Assembly: GCF_029581575.1 (NCBI RefSeq)
Contig: NZ_CP089975.1
Span: 744,001 to 808,000 of the forward strand
DNA: 64,000 nucleotides
Source of the DNA: Moraxella nasibovis
GTDB lineage: Bacteria > Pseudomonadota > Gammaproteobacteria > Pseudomonadales > Moraxellaceae
Reading direction: 5' to 3'
Made by a program: the position numbers and the translations under genes. The notes beneath the pieces are model-generated. The model ran no database searches. It saw nothing but the letters and a program-made list of their open reading frames with translations, and was not told the DNA's origin. Shown one piece after another: positions 36,797-47,193 of this stretch. How positions within the stretch are numbered: position 1 is the stretch's first letter; every line of letters starts with the position of its first letter.

Positions 36797-37306
36797 CTAC
36801 TCTTTTCTCAACGCTCTTGGATTTTTACCGCCCCACCAGTATTTACGGCACGCATTATCAATATCCCAAGATACTTCGATAACAAACTTATCTTTCTGCT
36901 GAGAATAGCCTTCTTTTATACCAAATTCAATCAATGCTTCATCTTTGCAGTATCCATATCCTGTGGGTGTTTTCATTCTAACAAAGTCATTGTTATTGAC
37001 TTGCTTGATGATTTCATCGGTTTTGTCATGTATGAATTCTCTGGCAAAAACGCTACCATAATACTGAACTTGGTTGATATAAAACTGCTCATCGTAGGAC
37101 TGATCGTGATTGGTCAATTCATCAATAATGCGTTTAGACTCCTCCTCGCTTGGGGGATTGTAATATTGACGATCGTACAAATAGGGATTGGCTTGCCATC
37201 TGGAGCTGGGTTGTTTTGGATTGTAAAGCTGGTAAAAATAAATAATGCTTGATATTGCAATGGGGACGATCAACATGATCGATCCGATCCAAGTAAAAGG
37301 TTTCAT
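36797..37306 (-). CDS. Membrane-anchored hypothetical protein, paralogue of the next gene
   Basis: 169 residues. One N-terminal membrane helix (about 7-27, MKPFTWIGSIMLIVPIAISSIIYFY) with no cleavage site, so the rest is probably periplasmic. Two Cys, in YCKDEALIEFG and DNACRKYWWGGKNPRAL, are conserved in the paralogue at 37467-38006 and could form a disulfide. No family recognised. AT-rich and probably acquired or recently duplicated. Confidence 0.7.
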   Translation of the reverse strand: MKPFTWIGSIMLIVPIAISSIIYFYQLYNPKQPSSRWQANPYLYDRQYYNPPSEEESKRIIDELTNHDQSYDEQFYINQVQYYGSVFAREFIHDKTDEIIKQVNNNDFVRMKTPTGYGYCKDEALIEFGIKEGYSQQKDKFVIEVSWDIDNACRKYWWGGKNPRALRKE

Positions 37307-37466
37307 CGTAGAATCCTTATGTTTTTCATATCTCTTTTTCTTTATCCGTTAATTGACGCATCATATCGCCACTCACGCCAATTTGCATTATTTGCCTTGC
37401 CAATCCGCGCTAGTACAAATATACCTGCTTGGTAAGGTGATTCTTGTGCTTTGGCAGATGGGCGAG

Positions 37467-38006
37467 TCATTGGGTTTGCCACTGGTTTTTTGACGTTTTA
37501 TTGTTCTGTAATGCACGCGGATTTTTGCCTTCCCACCAGTATTTGCGACATTCATTGTCAATCGACCAAGAGGCTCTGATAAAAAACTTTTCTTTTTGCT
37601 GCTCGTAATTTCTTTGGAGTCCAAAATTAATCAAAACTTCTCCTTTGCAGTATGCATTCCCCTCCGATGTTTTTACATTGATAAAATCCCCATTACCTAT
37701 CCTGTTAATTATCATATCTGTTTGATCATGCATAAATTCTCTAGAAAAACCACTATCCGAAAACTTAGCTTTGCTACTATAGACCTCCTTGTCATAAGAT
37801 TGATCGTAATCCGTCAATTCATCAAGAAGCTGTATTAACTCTTCCTCGCTTGGCGGATGATAATATTTACTATCATATACATAAGGATTGGCTTGTCGAT
37901 AAGGGTTGATTTGCTTTGGCTTATAAAGCTGATAAAAATAAAAAACAATCACCGTCATCAGGATTGTGATTGCAATTGCTTGCCAAATCCATGTTAATAT
38001 TTTCAT
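37467..38006 (-). CDS. Membrane-anchored hypothetical protein, paralogue of the previous gene
   Basis: 179 residues. Same plan: N-terminal helix, QANPYVYDSKYYHPPSEEE, YDQSYD, then YCKGEVLINFG and DNECRKYWWEGKNPRAL with the two conserved Cys. Roughly half the residues match the 36797-37306 protein. The C-terminus runs ten residues longer. Unknown function; duplicates side by side with fast divergence are often seen in surface or immunity-type proteins (inference only). Confidence 0.7.
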   Translation of the reverse strand: MKILTWIWQAIAITILMTVIVFYFYQLYKPKQINPYRQANPYVYDSKYYHPPSEEELIQLLDELTDYDQSYDKEVYSSKAKFSDSGFSREFMHDQTDMIINRIGNGDFINVKTSEGNAYCKGEVLINFGLQRNYEQQKEKFFIRASWSIDNECRKYWWEGKNPRALQNNKTSKNQWQTQ

Positions 38007-38075
38007 CGTAAAATCCCTAAATCTTTTAATAATTGGATAAAGACCTAAGCCATACCGCTGATAAAATCAACCACC

Positions 38076-38552
38076 TTAATGACGGATTTTGGGCAAAAAC
38101 AAAAATCCACAAACCATTGATGATAAACCACCCACAATACTAAACTGCAAATTATCTACAATATCTTTTAACCCAATGGAGAAATATTCAGTACTGACGA
38201 TAAAAATGGTATAAACGACAAAAGTAATTATCGTACCTGTCAAAAATAACTGAACATAATGTGTCTTTTTACCAATACTAAATTGCATACAAGCCAAGCA
38301 AATGCCAGTTAAAAGTGCAGGTATGCCACCGATAAGAATGCCAAACAAAGGCATGATGGTCAGTGAGAATACGATCATTTCCAAGAATTCATAAAGCAAC
38401 CTTTGGTCGTTGGTGTAATCAATCAACCTTAGAAAAATATTCGCCAATGCAACAAAAAATCCGCCAATCGCACCACCTGTTAAACCAAACCCAAAAATCA
38501 CTTTGGATTTTGGGTAAATGGTGCGTTCTGTGGTTTGATTGGTTGATTGCAT
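38076..38552 (-). CDS. Hypothetical four-helix membrane protein
   Basis: 158 residues with four membrane helices (about 18-40, 58-80, 84-103 and 108-150 with two stretches), Gly-rich first helix (FGFGLTGGAIGGFF) and a short basic tail. No family recognised. It lies five bases after the truA stop on the same strand, so it could be read from the truA transcript, although its AT-rich composition is like the two paralogues downstream. Confidence 0.65.
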   Translation of the reverse strand: MQSTNQTTERTIYPKSKVIFGFGLTGGAIGGFFVALANIFLRLIDYTNDQRLLYEFLEMIVFSLTIMPLFGILIGGIPALLTGICLACMQFSIGKKTHYVQLFLTGTIITFVVYTIFIVSTEYFSIGLKDIVDNLQFSIVGGLSSMVCGFLFLPKIRH

Positions 38553-38557
38553 TTAGT

Positions 38558-39406
38558 CTAAAACCCCAGCCAAAGCGGTGTCAAAGGTAGCTTTGGTAGT
38601 AGCTTTTGGAATTTTTCAGGATAATAGGCATTGATAAAATACAGCCCATCAGCCGATGCGGTCGGTGGGGCAAGGCTGCGATTTTTGGCGTGGATCAGCC
38701 GTGTGATGCCAGAAGGATCCAGCTCGCCACGCCCAATGGCAAACAGCGTTCCCATGATGTTTCGCACCATGTGGTGCAAAAATCCGTCCGCTTGAATGTC
38801 TAATACCAAAAACGCACCGTGTTGAAAGAGATTGGCGTGGCTCACCGTGCGGACTGGCTGATTAGATTGGCACTGAGCTGCCCGAAAGCTGGTAAAATCG
38901 TGCGTGCCGACCAGAAGTTTGCTCGCCTGTATCATTTTTTCTACATCAAGCGGTGCGTATTCGTGCGTAACCTGACCGTTTAAAATGGCGGTGCGGTAGG
39001 GCTGATTGAGCGTGATGTAGCGATAACGGCGTGCGATTGCCGAAAATCGTGCGTGAAAATCATCAGGCATCGGCACAATCCAGCGAATGGCGATGTCTTT
39101 GGGTAGTAGGGTGTTCGCCCCACGCATCCAGTTGTATTCGGTGCGTTTGGCGGTGCTGGCAAAGTGAGCAATCATATTGCTGGCATGTACCCCTGCGTCC
39201 GTACGACCTGCGGCAATCAGCTCAATCGGTTCGTTGGCGATGGTGGAAAGTGCCTTTTCGATGACGGCTTGTACGCCAATCACTTCTTCTTGGCGTTGCC
39301 AACCACGATAATTGGTACCGATAAACTCAATGCCGACAGCATAAACCTGCGTGGGCTGTGGCGTTTTTGCGATTGTTGTCATCTCATCTGTGGGTTGATT
39401 TGTCAT
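38558..39406 (-). CDS. truA: tRNA pseudouridine synthase A
   Basis: 282 residues from ATG 39406, which overlaps the asparaginase stop as ATGA; the longer frame is rejected. RTDAGVHA carries the catalytic Asp, ..GTNYRGWQRQ.. the N-terminal signature, and ..FLHHMVRNIMGTL.. and ..APPTASADGLYF.. the C-terminal domain. It converts U38-U40 in the anticodon stem to pseudouridine. Translationally coupled to the upstream asparaginase gene. Confidence 0.96.
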   Translation of the reverse strand: MTNQPTDEMTTIAKTPQPTQVYAVGIEFIGTNYRGWQRQEEVIGVQAVIEKALSTIANEPIELIAAGRTDAGVHASNMIAHFASTAKRTEYNWMRGANTLLPKDIAIRWIVPMPDDFHARFSAIARRYRYITLNQPYRTAILNGQVTHEYAPLDVEKMIQASKLLVGTHDFTSFRAAQCQSNQPVRTVSHANLFQHGAFLVLDIQADGFLHHMVRNIMGTLFAIGRGELDPSGITRLIHAKNRSLAPPTASADGLYFINAYYPEKFQKLLPKLPLTPLWLGF

Positions 39407-40389
39407 TGTAATACCTGCCAAAGCGTTTGCCCATAAGTCCCTGCAATGCCAAGCGTGCTGCTTTGCACGCCATATTGATATTGCCACGCACCAGCAGCAT
39501 AGTCGGCATTTGTACCGCCAAAGGCACACATGGTGGTGCAAATGACGGGTAATTTTTTATGGGATAAATCGCTTAAAATATCAATCAGACCTTGCGATGA
39601 TGGCAAATTGCCTGCACCAAAACCAATCAAAATCACTGCTTTTGTGTCATCGCTAAGATGGGCAAGCTGATGTTCGATATTGGTAACATCATTCGGCAAG
39701 CAATAAACCGCCGTGATTTGCGTGCGTTTAGCATTGGCGATGATGGTTGGTAGTTGGGCTAATTTGTCATCTAGGGCGTTGTCATTAAAAACCGCTTGGT
39801 CGGTTTGTACATCATCTGCCAGTTCATCTGCCAGTTCATCTGCCAAAGTACCGACAAAAGCGTCAAAATCTTGACTGTTGAGTTTTTGGGTATCTGACGC
39901 ATTCATCAGTTTGTGGGCAAATTGCACAAACACGCCTGTGCGAGTGCTGGCAGCGATAACGCTGTCTGATAGATTTGCCCAAGCGTCAGATTGTTCGTTG
40001 ATGGTGTAGATGGGATTGTCGCTGACAAATAAAGGCTGCATACTGCCTGTGATGACAAGGCTTAAATCCGACAAGCCGTTTAAAGCATTTGCCAAAAATG
40101 CCGCCAAAAAACTTAGGCTGTCCGTGCCTGTAATCAGGACAAATTTGCGTTTGCCGTCTGCATACGCCTGCAAAATCAAGCCATACAAATGCACAAAATC
40201 GCTGGGCGTGAGCGTGCTGCTGTCCTTGATGAGATGATTTGGCAAAATTTGCGTGGTAAGGTGTGGCAATTTGGCGTGAAATTGCGTCTGCAAAATCGGC
40301 AAAAATTCGTCCGCAGGCAAGGGCGATAAAGGCGTCCCGTGGCTACCAAAAGTACCGCCAGCATAGATGATGTGAGTTGCTGTGTTCAT
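39403..40389 (-). CDS. Asparaginase family protein
   Basis: 328 residues from ATG 40389, before ..HIIYAGGTFGSHGTPLSP, where the first catalytic Thr lies in GGTFG. The second conserved triad part is LITGTDSLSFLAAFL (usually THGTDT: here TGTDS). ..VITGSMQPLF.. and ..DAFVGTLADE.. follow. The C-terminal domain ..VILIGFGAGNLP.. is typical. Cytoplasmic type by lack of a signal peptide. The THGTDT change to TGTDS might alter activity. Starts a pair with truA. Confidence 0.85.
   Translation of the reverse strand: MNTATHIIYAGGTFGSHGTPLSPLPADEFLPILQTQFHAKLPHLTTQILPNHLIKDSSTLTPSDFVHLYGLILQAYADGKRKFVLITGTDSLSFLAAFLANALNGLSDLSLVITGSMQPLFVSDNPIYTINEQSDAWANLSDSVIAASTRTGVFVQFAHKLMNASDTQKLNSQDFDAFVGTLADELADELADDVQTDQAVFNDNALDDKLAQLPTIIANAKRTQITAVYCLPNDVTNIEHQLAHLSDDTKAVILIGFGAGNLPSSQGLIDILSDLSHKKLPVICTTMCAFGGTNADYAAGAWQYQYGVQSSTLGIAGTYGQTLWQVLQ
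39813..39845 (-). repeat. 12-bp in-frame tandem repeat in the asparaginase gene
   Basis: CATCTGCCAGTT occurs almost three times, encoding LADE-LADE-LADD. Length changes would keep frame. Confidence 0.85.
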
Positions 40390-40435
40390 GGTTTTAATAT
40401 GCAAAAATTTATCGTTATTATAATCCAAAGCCAAC

Positions 40436-40466
40436 AAAAAAGCACATCAAATCGATGTGCTTTTTG
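40436..40466 (-). terminator. Terminator after asd
   Basis: AAAAAAGCACATC and GATGTGCTTTTT flank AAATC. Works on the minus strand for asd. Confidence 0.85.
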
Positions 40467-40479
40467 GGACTTGATCGGA

Positions 40480-41610
40480 TTAAATGCGACCTTGTACGAT
40501 GGCAAGCATACGGCGAAGTGGCTCGGCAGCACCCCACAGTAGCTGATCGCCCACGGTAAAGGCGGTCAGATATTCGCCGCCCATGTTCATCTTACGCAGA
40601 CGACCCACCGCCACATTCAGCGTGCCAGTGACTGCCACAGGCGTTAGGCGTTCCATGCTCGCTGGCTTGTCGTTTTCGACCACATCAAGCCATGGATTGT
40701 CACTTTCACGAAGTGCTTTTTCAATCTCATCAAGTGGAATGTCTTGTTTTAGCTTGATGGTTAGGGCTTGGCTATGGCAACGCATCGCACCGATACGCAC
40801 ACAAATGCCGTCAATGTTGATCAGTTCATCGCCAGATTTGCCAAGGATTTTATTGGTTTCGGCTTGACCTTTCCACTCTTCACGAGATTGACCGTTTTCT
40901 AGTTGGCTGTCGATATAAGGGATTAGGCTGCCTGCCAATACCGCACCAAAGTTTTGCTTTGGAAAATCATCCGAACGCTGTGTGTCAGCGATGGTTTTGT
41001 CGATTTCTAAGATGGCTGATGCAGGGTCGGCAAGTTTGTCCGCCACGCTATCACGCAGCACGCCCATGCCAGTGATCAGCTCACGCATATTGGCAGCACC
41101 TGCACCACTTGCAGCTTGGTAGGTCATCGCAGAGACCCACTCCACCCAGCCACGACGGAACAGCTCGCCGATTGCCATCAGCATTAGGCTCACCGTGCAG
41201 TTGCCACCGATGAAGTCTTTTTTGCCGTCTTTTAGAGCAGCGTCAATCACATCACGATTGACAGGGTCTAAGATGATGATGGCGTCATCTTGCATACGCA
41301 ATGAGCTTGCCGCATCGATCCAGTAGCCATTCCAGCCTGACGCACGCAGGGCGGGGTGCACCGCTTTGGTGTAGTCGCCGCCTTGACAGGTGATGATGGC
41401 ATCGCACTTGGCAAGCTCTGTGATGTCGTTTGCATCTTTTAGCGTGCCAGCATCCACACCAAAATCAGGAGCTTTGCCGCCTGCATTACTGGTTGAGAAA
41501 AATACTGGCGTAATGTGGTTAAAATCGCCTTCTTCAACCATACGAGCCATCAGCACCGAGCCGACCATACCACGCCAGCCCACCAAGCCAACTACCATTT
41601 TTTCTGCCAT
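40480..41610 (-). CDS. asd: Aspartate-semialdehyde dehydrogenase
   Basis: 376 residues from ATG 41610, with AAGGTG 7 bases upstream; the longer frame is rejected. NADP-binding [15 protein letters not shown] opens the protein, [12 protein letters not shown] holds the active-site Cys, and ..[15 protein letters not shown].. follows. The late ..[16 protein letters not shown].. includes the catalytic His. The enzyme reduces aspartyl phosphate on the path to Lys, Met, Thr and diaminopimelate for the wall. Length matches the gram-negative type. Confidence 0.96.
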   Translation of the reverse strand: MAEKMVVGLVGWRGMVGSVLMARMVEEGDFNHITPVFFSTSNAGGKAPDFGVDAGTLKDANDITELAKCDAIITCQGGDYTKAVHPALRASGWNGYWIDAASSLRMQDDAIIILDPVNRDVIDAALKDGKKDFIGGNCTVSLMLMAIGELFRRGWVEWVSAMTYQAASGAGAANMRELITGMGVLRDSVADKLADPASAILEIDKTIADTQRSDDFPKQNFGAVLAGSLIPYIDSQLENGQSREEWKGQAETNKILGKSGDELINIDGICVRIGAMRCHSQALTIKLKQDIPLDEIEKALRESDNPWLDVVENDKPASMERLTPVAVTGTLNVAVGRLRKMNMGGEYLTAFTVGDQLLWGAAEPLRRMLAIVQGRI

Positions 41611-42077
41611 TGTATTCACCTTTGCGTTACAAAATGAGTGTCTAAAAATCGCCCAAATCAAGGACGGTAGCCGACTTGATTTGGCATAAAAAATAAGCGT
41701 ATAACTATGCACTTTTATTGATAAAAAATCAAGCCTTTTTGTACAAGTTTTAAATAAAAAGTTTGCTATTTTTTAAAATTGATGAAAATTTTGATGGTAA
41801 GGCAGAAAATTTTGCCAAAACTGACGGCGATTGGGCGGATAAATTGCCATTCTTTCGGTGTTGTTTGTCGTTAAAATCTTACAAATTTTGACGACAATGA
41901 CGAATGGGCGAAGTGGCTTTTGTGGTTTATAATGTCGTCCAAGCAAATGGATGGATGCACGGATTGTTGGGATAAATTAAGCGAATTAAGAATTGGGACG
42001 CATTAAGATTGTTAGGATTGATTGTAGGGGAAAATGTTTTTAAGGAAAAAAGTTAAGGACATAAGTTTTTACCCACG

Positions 42078-42107
42078 CCCAGTTTGGATAAACTGGGTAT
42101 TTTTTGC
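42078..42107 (+). terminator. Orphan plus-strand terminator hairpin (41611-42154 gap)
   Basis: CCCAGTTT pairs with AAACTGGG around GGAT, then TATTTTTTG on the plus strand. Both neighbouring genes run on the minus strand, so it does not serve either. It might end a small plus-strand RNA or a doubtful 64-codon frame from 42034. The rest of the gap is AT-rich with no gene. Confidence 0.5.
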
Positions 42108-42154
42108 GTTTTTGTTGGGATTTGGGGTTTTTGGGTTTGGAAAAACCGTAAAAA

Positions 42155-43381
42155 TCATTCATCGTCAATGCGAACGCACACCAAATTATCGTGCCTGTCT
42201 TTTTCAACCAATTGGCACGCTGGCATGAGCGATTGATACACAGATAAGGTCTCGGCGGTCATCTGCTCAATGGTGTATTCGTGTGTCATGGCAGGGCGTA
42301 GGCGATTTTGTAGGTGGGATTTGACCGCTTTGCATAGGGCGATGGCGGTTTCTTCCTTGACCAAGCCTTGTGGATAAGTGGTCGCCAAAATGTCCGCAAA
42401 CGCCCCCTTTGCCCAGCCGATGACAGGCGTGCCTAAGTGTATGGCTTGCTGGGCGGTCATGCCGATGCTCTCTGGGCGATTGGCAAGGGCAAGCACGATG
42501 TTAGCAGACGACAGCCATTCTTTCATGTCGGGCGGCCGTCTGCCGATGAAGGTCACACGGCTGTCCAAGCCTAGGGCGTGAATGCGCTGAATGAATTCTT
42601 CGTGGGCGACATCTTGGTCGGTGTGATTGGTCTCCAAATCTTCTGCGATGATGGCGTGAATGTCTGGAAATTTGTCTTGCAAATTGCCCAAAATATCCAC
42701 GAGCCACTCTTGTCCGTACTCCGTGCCGATGGGTGTAGGGAAAAACAGCCATTTTTTGTGTTCTAATTCTGGATATTCTGCAAAGACACTGTGTAGCCAG
42801 TACACCGATGAATTGTGCCGATAAGGAAAGGTGCGAACATCCACGCCACGCTTGATGCAGACAATGTCAAAGGGTAATTTGGCGATGTCAAGTTCGTCTT
42901 GCTTGTGTTCTAATTTGTCTTTTAGGTATTTGTCAATGCTAATGGATGCGGTGATGATGACATCGGCATAAAACAAGGCTCGAGAGTAGGAATTGAGCGG
43001 ATAAAAGCCGTACATGGTGGCGACCACTTTTGGGTGTTCGTCCTTGGGAATCAGACGCAGCGCCCAGTGTAGCACCCATGCAGGCGTGCGAGAATGCACA
43101 TGGACGATGTCTGGGCGATGCTCTTGAATGAGATTGCGTAATTTAAAGACATTTCTCAGCGCCCACCATGATTTTTTGGGCATGGATAGGCGGTAGTACA
43201 GCGTGTCATCTCTCAGCAGGCGAGTCACCAACTCACTGTCTTCATCTGCCGCCCCAATGACGATGGACTCATGACCTGCTCGCATGAGTGCGTGCGTGAT
43301 GGCGTAAATCCCCCGCTCAGATTCGTCATGCTTGAGCGATGATGATAAATGCAAAACCTTCATCGTGCGTGGCGTTGTCAT
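42155..43381 (-). CDS. Glycosyltransferase family 4 protein
   Basis: 408 residues from ATG 43381, four bases after the peroxiredoxin stop; ATG 43363 (MKVLHLSSSLKHDESERG) is a likely alternative. A GT-B fold: N-terminal ..RPDIVHVHSRTPAWVLHWALRLIP.. and C-terminal ..VTFIGRRPPDMKEWLSSANIVLALANRPESIGMTAQQAIHLGTPVIGW.. with the donor-binding Glu pattern (..RPESIG..EA-like). It probably adds a sugar to lipooligosaccharide or another glycan; donor and acceptor unknown. It is coupled to the bcp-type gene. Confidence 0.85.
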   Translation of the reverse strand: MTTPRTMKVLHLSSSLKHDESERGIYAITHALMRAGHESIVIGAADEDSELVTRLLRDDTLYYRLSMPKKSWWALRNVFKLRNLIQEHRPDIVHVHSRTPAWVLHWALRLIPKDEHPKVVATMYGFYPLNSYSRALFYADVIITASISIDKYLKDKLEHKQDELDIAKLPFDIVCIKRGVDVRTFPYRHNSSVYWLHSVFAEYPELEHKKWLFFPTPIGTEYGQEWLVDILGNLQDKFPDIHAIIAEDLETNHTDQDVAHEEFIQRIHALGLDSRVTFIGRRPPDMKEWLSSANIVLALANRPESIGMTAQQAIHLGTPVIGWAKGAFADILATTYPQGLVKEETAIALCKAVKSHLQNRLRPAMTHEYTIEQMTAETLSVYQSLMPACQLVEKDRHDNLVCVRIDDE

Positions 43382-43385
43382 ACAA

Positions 43386-43862
43386 TTACAAAAAATCAAG
43401 CAAAGTTTGGGCGTGTTCTTTGGCTTTGATGTTTCTAAAACTTGCAATCATCACGCCGTTTTTGTCAAACACAAAAGTAGAGCGCACCACACCAAGGTGG
43501 GTTTTGCCGTACATCATCTTTTCTTTGATGACATCAAAATGCTGGCAAAGCGTCTCGTCCGTGTCGCTGATGAGTGCGATGTTCAGCGCTTTTTTGTTGA
43601 TGAAATTGTGGTGCGATTTGATGCCATCACGAGACACGCCGATGATTTGATAGCCTTTGTTGGCAAATTGCTCTTTAAGCTCGGTGAAGTCAGTCGCCTG
43701 TACGCTACAACCTGCGGTGTTGTCTTTGGGATAAAAATACAGCACCAAGCCTTGCTGGCTGTCTTTGACGAGTGCGGCAAGGTCGCAGGTCTGTTCTGTG
43801 CCATCTTGCACGAGTGTTACTTCAAAGGTGGGTAGGCTGATGGATTCTTGAGAATTTTTCAT
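43386..43862 (-). CDS. bcp: Peroxiredoxin, BCP/PrxQ type
   Basis: 158 residues. Peroxidatic Cys in YPKDNTAGCSVQATDF (family usually TPGCT.EA), no Cys five residues later, and ..GVSRDGIKSHHNFINK.. and ..VVRSTFVFDKNGVM.. as usual. It reduces hydrogen and organic peroxides with thioredoxin. The lack of a resolving Cys near position 57 suggests a one-Cys mechanism. The glycosyltransferase gene begins four bases downstream. Confidence 0.9.
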   Translation of the reverse strand: MKNSQESISLPTFEVTLVQDGTEQTCDLAALVKDSQQGLVLYFYPKDNTAGCSVQATDFTELKEQFANKGYQIIGVSRDGIKSHHNFINKKALNIALISDTDETLCQHFDVIKEKMMYGKTHLGVVRSTFVFDKNGVMIASFRNIKAKEHAQTLLDFL

Positions 43863-43981
43863 GGTTTTTCCGATGATTTGGCGTGATTTTTAAAAATTAA
43901 GAAAAATGATAAAATTTTGCTATTTTACCTAAAAAATCCGTCCTTGTGTGCAAAAAATTTTGTAAATTTATTCTTAATCGT

Positions 43982-44010
43982 TTGTAAAAATTGTTACCAT
44001 CTAGTAAAAT
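43982..44010 (+). promoter_or_regulatory. Promoter of the purine permease gene
   Basis: TTGTAA (43982-43987), 17-base spacer, TAAAAT (44005-44010), 39 bases before the ATG. Confidence 0.6.
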
Positions 44011-44048
44011 TAGCGGTTTTTTATTGTTAGCTATTTCATAGGCTTGTT

Positions 44049-45362
44049 ATGTCTTTATCTTCTTTTTTTAGAATCAGTGAGCGTGGCTCTTCGGTTCGCC
44101 AAGAAGTCATCGCTGGTTTGACGACATTTTTGGCGATGGTGTATTCGGTCATTGTGGTGCCAAATATGTTGTCGCAAGCGGGCTTTCCTGCCGAATCGGT
44201 ATTCATCGCTACCTGTCTTGTGGCAGGTCTTGGCTCAATGTTAATCGGTCTGTGGGCGAATGTGCCGATGGCGATTGGTTGTGCGATTTCTTTGACGGCA
44301 TTTACCGCATTTAGTTTGGTATTGGGTCAGGGCATCAGCATTCCTGTGGCGTTAGGTGCGATTTTCTTGATGGGTGTGGTGTTTACGCTGATTTCGGTGA
44401 CGGGCATTCGTGCGTGGATTTTGCGTAATTTGCCAAGCTCTATCGCTCATGGGGCGGGCATTGGTATTGGTCTGTTTTTGCTATTGATTGCTGCCAATGG
44501 CGTGGGCTTGGTCATCAAAAATGACGCAGGTTTGCCAGTAAAAATGGGCGAGTTTACTTCCTTTGCTGTGCTGATGTCGCTACTGGGTTTGGCGGCGATC
44601 ATTGGTCTTGAGCGTAAGCAGATTAAGGGCAGTATCCTATGGGTCATCATCGCCATTACGGTGATTGGATTGATTTTTGATCCAAATGTGAAATTTGGCG
44701 GTTCTATTTTGCAAGTGCCATCATTTGGCAGTGAGTCGCTGTTCATGAGCCTAGATGTGATGGGTGCGCTCAATGCAGCGATTTTGCCTGTGGTGTTTGC
44801 ACTTGTCATGACGGCAGTGTTTGATGCGACTGGTACGATTCGTGCGGTGGCAGGTCAGGCGAATTTGATTGATAAAGACGGACAGATTGTCAATGGCGGT
44901 CGTGCTTTGACGGCGGATTCGGTGTCGAGCATTTTCTCTGGTTTGTTGGGTACAGCACCTGCGGCGGTGTATATTGAATCGGCGGCGGGGACGGCTGTGG
45001 GCGGTAAAACAGGCTTGACGGCGGTGGTCGTTGGCGGTTTATTCTTGCTCATGCTATTTTTCCAGCCGTTGGCATTTTTGGTGCCAGTGTATGCCACTGC
45101 CCCTGCACTGATGTATGTGGGACTACTCATGCTAAGCAATGTCTCAAAACTTGACTTTGATGACTTTGTGGGTGCGATGAGCGGTCTGGTGTGTGCGGTG
45201 TTCATCGTATTGACCGCCAACATCGTAACAGGCATCATGCTTGGCTTTGCAGGGCTTGTGCTGGGTCGTGTGATCGCAGGCGAGTTTAATAAGCTAAATA
45301 TCGGCACGGTGGTCATCGCTGTGGCATTGGTGGCGTTTTATGCACTTGGTTATGCCATTTAA
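44049..45362 (+). CDS. NCS2 family purine permease (AzgA/COG2252)
   Basis: 437 residues, 12 to 14 membrane segments. Opening ..[25 protein letters not shown].. and ..[18 protein letters not shown].. with ..[39 protein letters not shown].. are the AzgA-like group, which carry adenine or guanine/hypoxanthine with protons. The exact base is not decided by sequence. It has a promoter and terminator of its own. Confidence 0.9.
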   Translation: MSLSSFFRISERGSSVRQEVIAGLTTFLAMVYSVIVVPNMLSQAGFPAESVFIATCLVAGLGSMLIGLWANVPMAIGCAISLTAFTAFSLVLGQGISIPVALGAIFLMGVVFTLISVTGIRAWILRNLPSSIAHGAGIGIGLFLLLIAANGVGLVIKNDAGLPVKMGEFTSFAVLMSLLGLAAIIGLERKQIKGSILWVIIAITVIGLIFDPNVKFGGSILQVPSFGSESLFMSLDVMGALNAAILPVVFALVMTAVFDATGTIRAVAGQANLIDKDGQIVNGGRALTADSVSSIFSGLLGTAPAAVYIESAAGTAVGGKTGLTAVVVGGLFLLMLFFQPLAFLVPVYATAPALMYVGLLMLSNVSKLDFDDFVGAMSGLVCAVFIVLTANIVTGIMLGFAGLVLGRVIAGEFNKLNIGTVVIAVALVAFYALGYAI

Positions 45363-45387
45363 CGCATTGTAACGCATTTTAAATATA

Positions 45388-45428
45388 AAAATCACCGCTT
45401 TTTTTGTTTTGGGCGGTGATTTTTTTTG
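45388..45428 (+). terminator. Terminator after the purine permease gene
   Basis: AAAATCACCGC pairs with GCGGTGATTTT, then T-run. Confidence 0.88.
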
Positions 45429-45453
45429 GAAAATTTAAAAATGCACTGATTTG

Positions 45454-46050
45454 TCATGATGTCATTTGGTCAATCAGCCCAAGCAGATAGTCTTGCATTT
45501 TTGGCAAATCATCGGCTGACAGCTTGTTAAGCCATGCGCCATCGACCGCATGACGCACGCAAGATAGGCGAAAGTCGCCATCGGTGTGGGCGTAATTTTT
45601 CAGCTTTTGGTCAAGCCACGCCTGCCATAGATTGCTCAATTTGCTCTCGGCATTCATCGCACGAATCAGCCCCGCCCAGTCGCTTGCCAGCCCGATGTCC
45701 GTATTTTCAAAAAACACCATCACATAAGCACGAGTAAAAACCCCAAACGACTCGCCTGAGCGCTCGATTTTCTGCAAAATCGCCGTATTGACCTGCGCGA
45801 TGAACAGCTCAAACACCGATGCGATGAGTTCGTCTTTGTTTTTAAAATGATGAAACAGACCGCCTTTGCTCGTGCCTGCAAGTTCTGCGACTTTTTGCAT
45901 GGAAACATTGGCAATGCCGTCAGCGAGCATGAGATTTTTGGCGGCGATGAGAATGCCGTGACGCAAAAGCTCTGGGTTGTTTTTGCGTTTGGGTTTGCCA
46001 TCTGTTTCTGTTGGTTGGGGCAGATCCAGTTCAAGTGATTGATTTTTCAT
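45454..46050 (-). CDS. TetR family transcriptional regulator
   Basis: 198 residues. A charged N-terminal tail (1-25) precedes a TetR helix-turn-helix (about 30-75, ..MLADGIANVSMQKVAELAGTSKGGLFHHFKNKDELIASVF). The C-terminal ligand domain matches the TetR_C group with ..LIRAMNAESKLSNLW... Ligand unknown. It diverges from alkB; an operator-like site lies between them and probably mediates autorepression. Confidence 0.9.
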   Translation of the reverse strand: MKNQSLELDLPQPTETDGKPKRKNNPELLRHGILIAAKNLMLADGIANVSMQKVAELAGTSKGGLFHHFKNKDELIASVFELFIAQVNTAILQKIERSGESFGVFTRAYVMVFFENTDIGLASDWAGLIRAMNAESKLSNLWQAWLDQKLKNYAHTDGDFRLSCVRHAVDGAWLNKLSADDLPKMQDYLLGLIDQMTS

Positions 46051-46143
46051 GCTTTTTTCCTAGTTTTGGTGTTTGGTTGATGTGCAGGGCTTATTCTTTG
46101 CGGCTTTTGTGTGATGATTGTCAGCAGTCGGCAATGATGATAA

Positions 46144-47100
<957 letters not shown>

Positions 47101-47131
47101 AACCCAAGTATCAGAACTCATGCACTAAACC

Positions 47132-47172
47132 AAAAAAAACACCGCCCAACAGACATTGAGCGGTGTTTTTTA
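47132..47172. terminator. Bidirectional terminator between alkB and gcvP
   Basis: AAAACACCGC and GCGGTGTTTT around a 14-base loop, with A-run and T-run. Confidence 0.88.
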
Positions 47173-47193
47173 TTGTCAAATTATCAGTAAAAC

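Noticed and set aside
39407-39541. N-terminal extension of truA
   Set aside because: Lies inside the asparaginase gene in another frame; Cys/Trp-rich and unlike TruA.
42034-42228. 64-codon plus-strand frame
   Set aside because: Overlaps a terminator hairpin and the 3' end of the glycosyltransferase gene; no family features.
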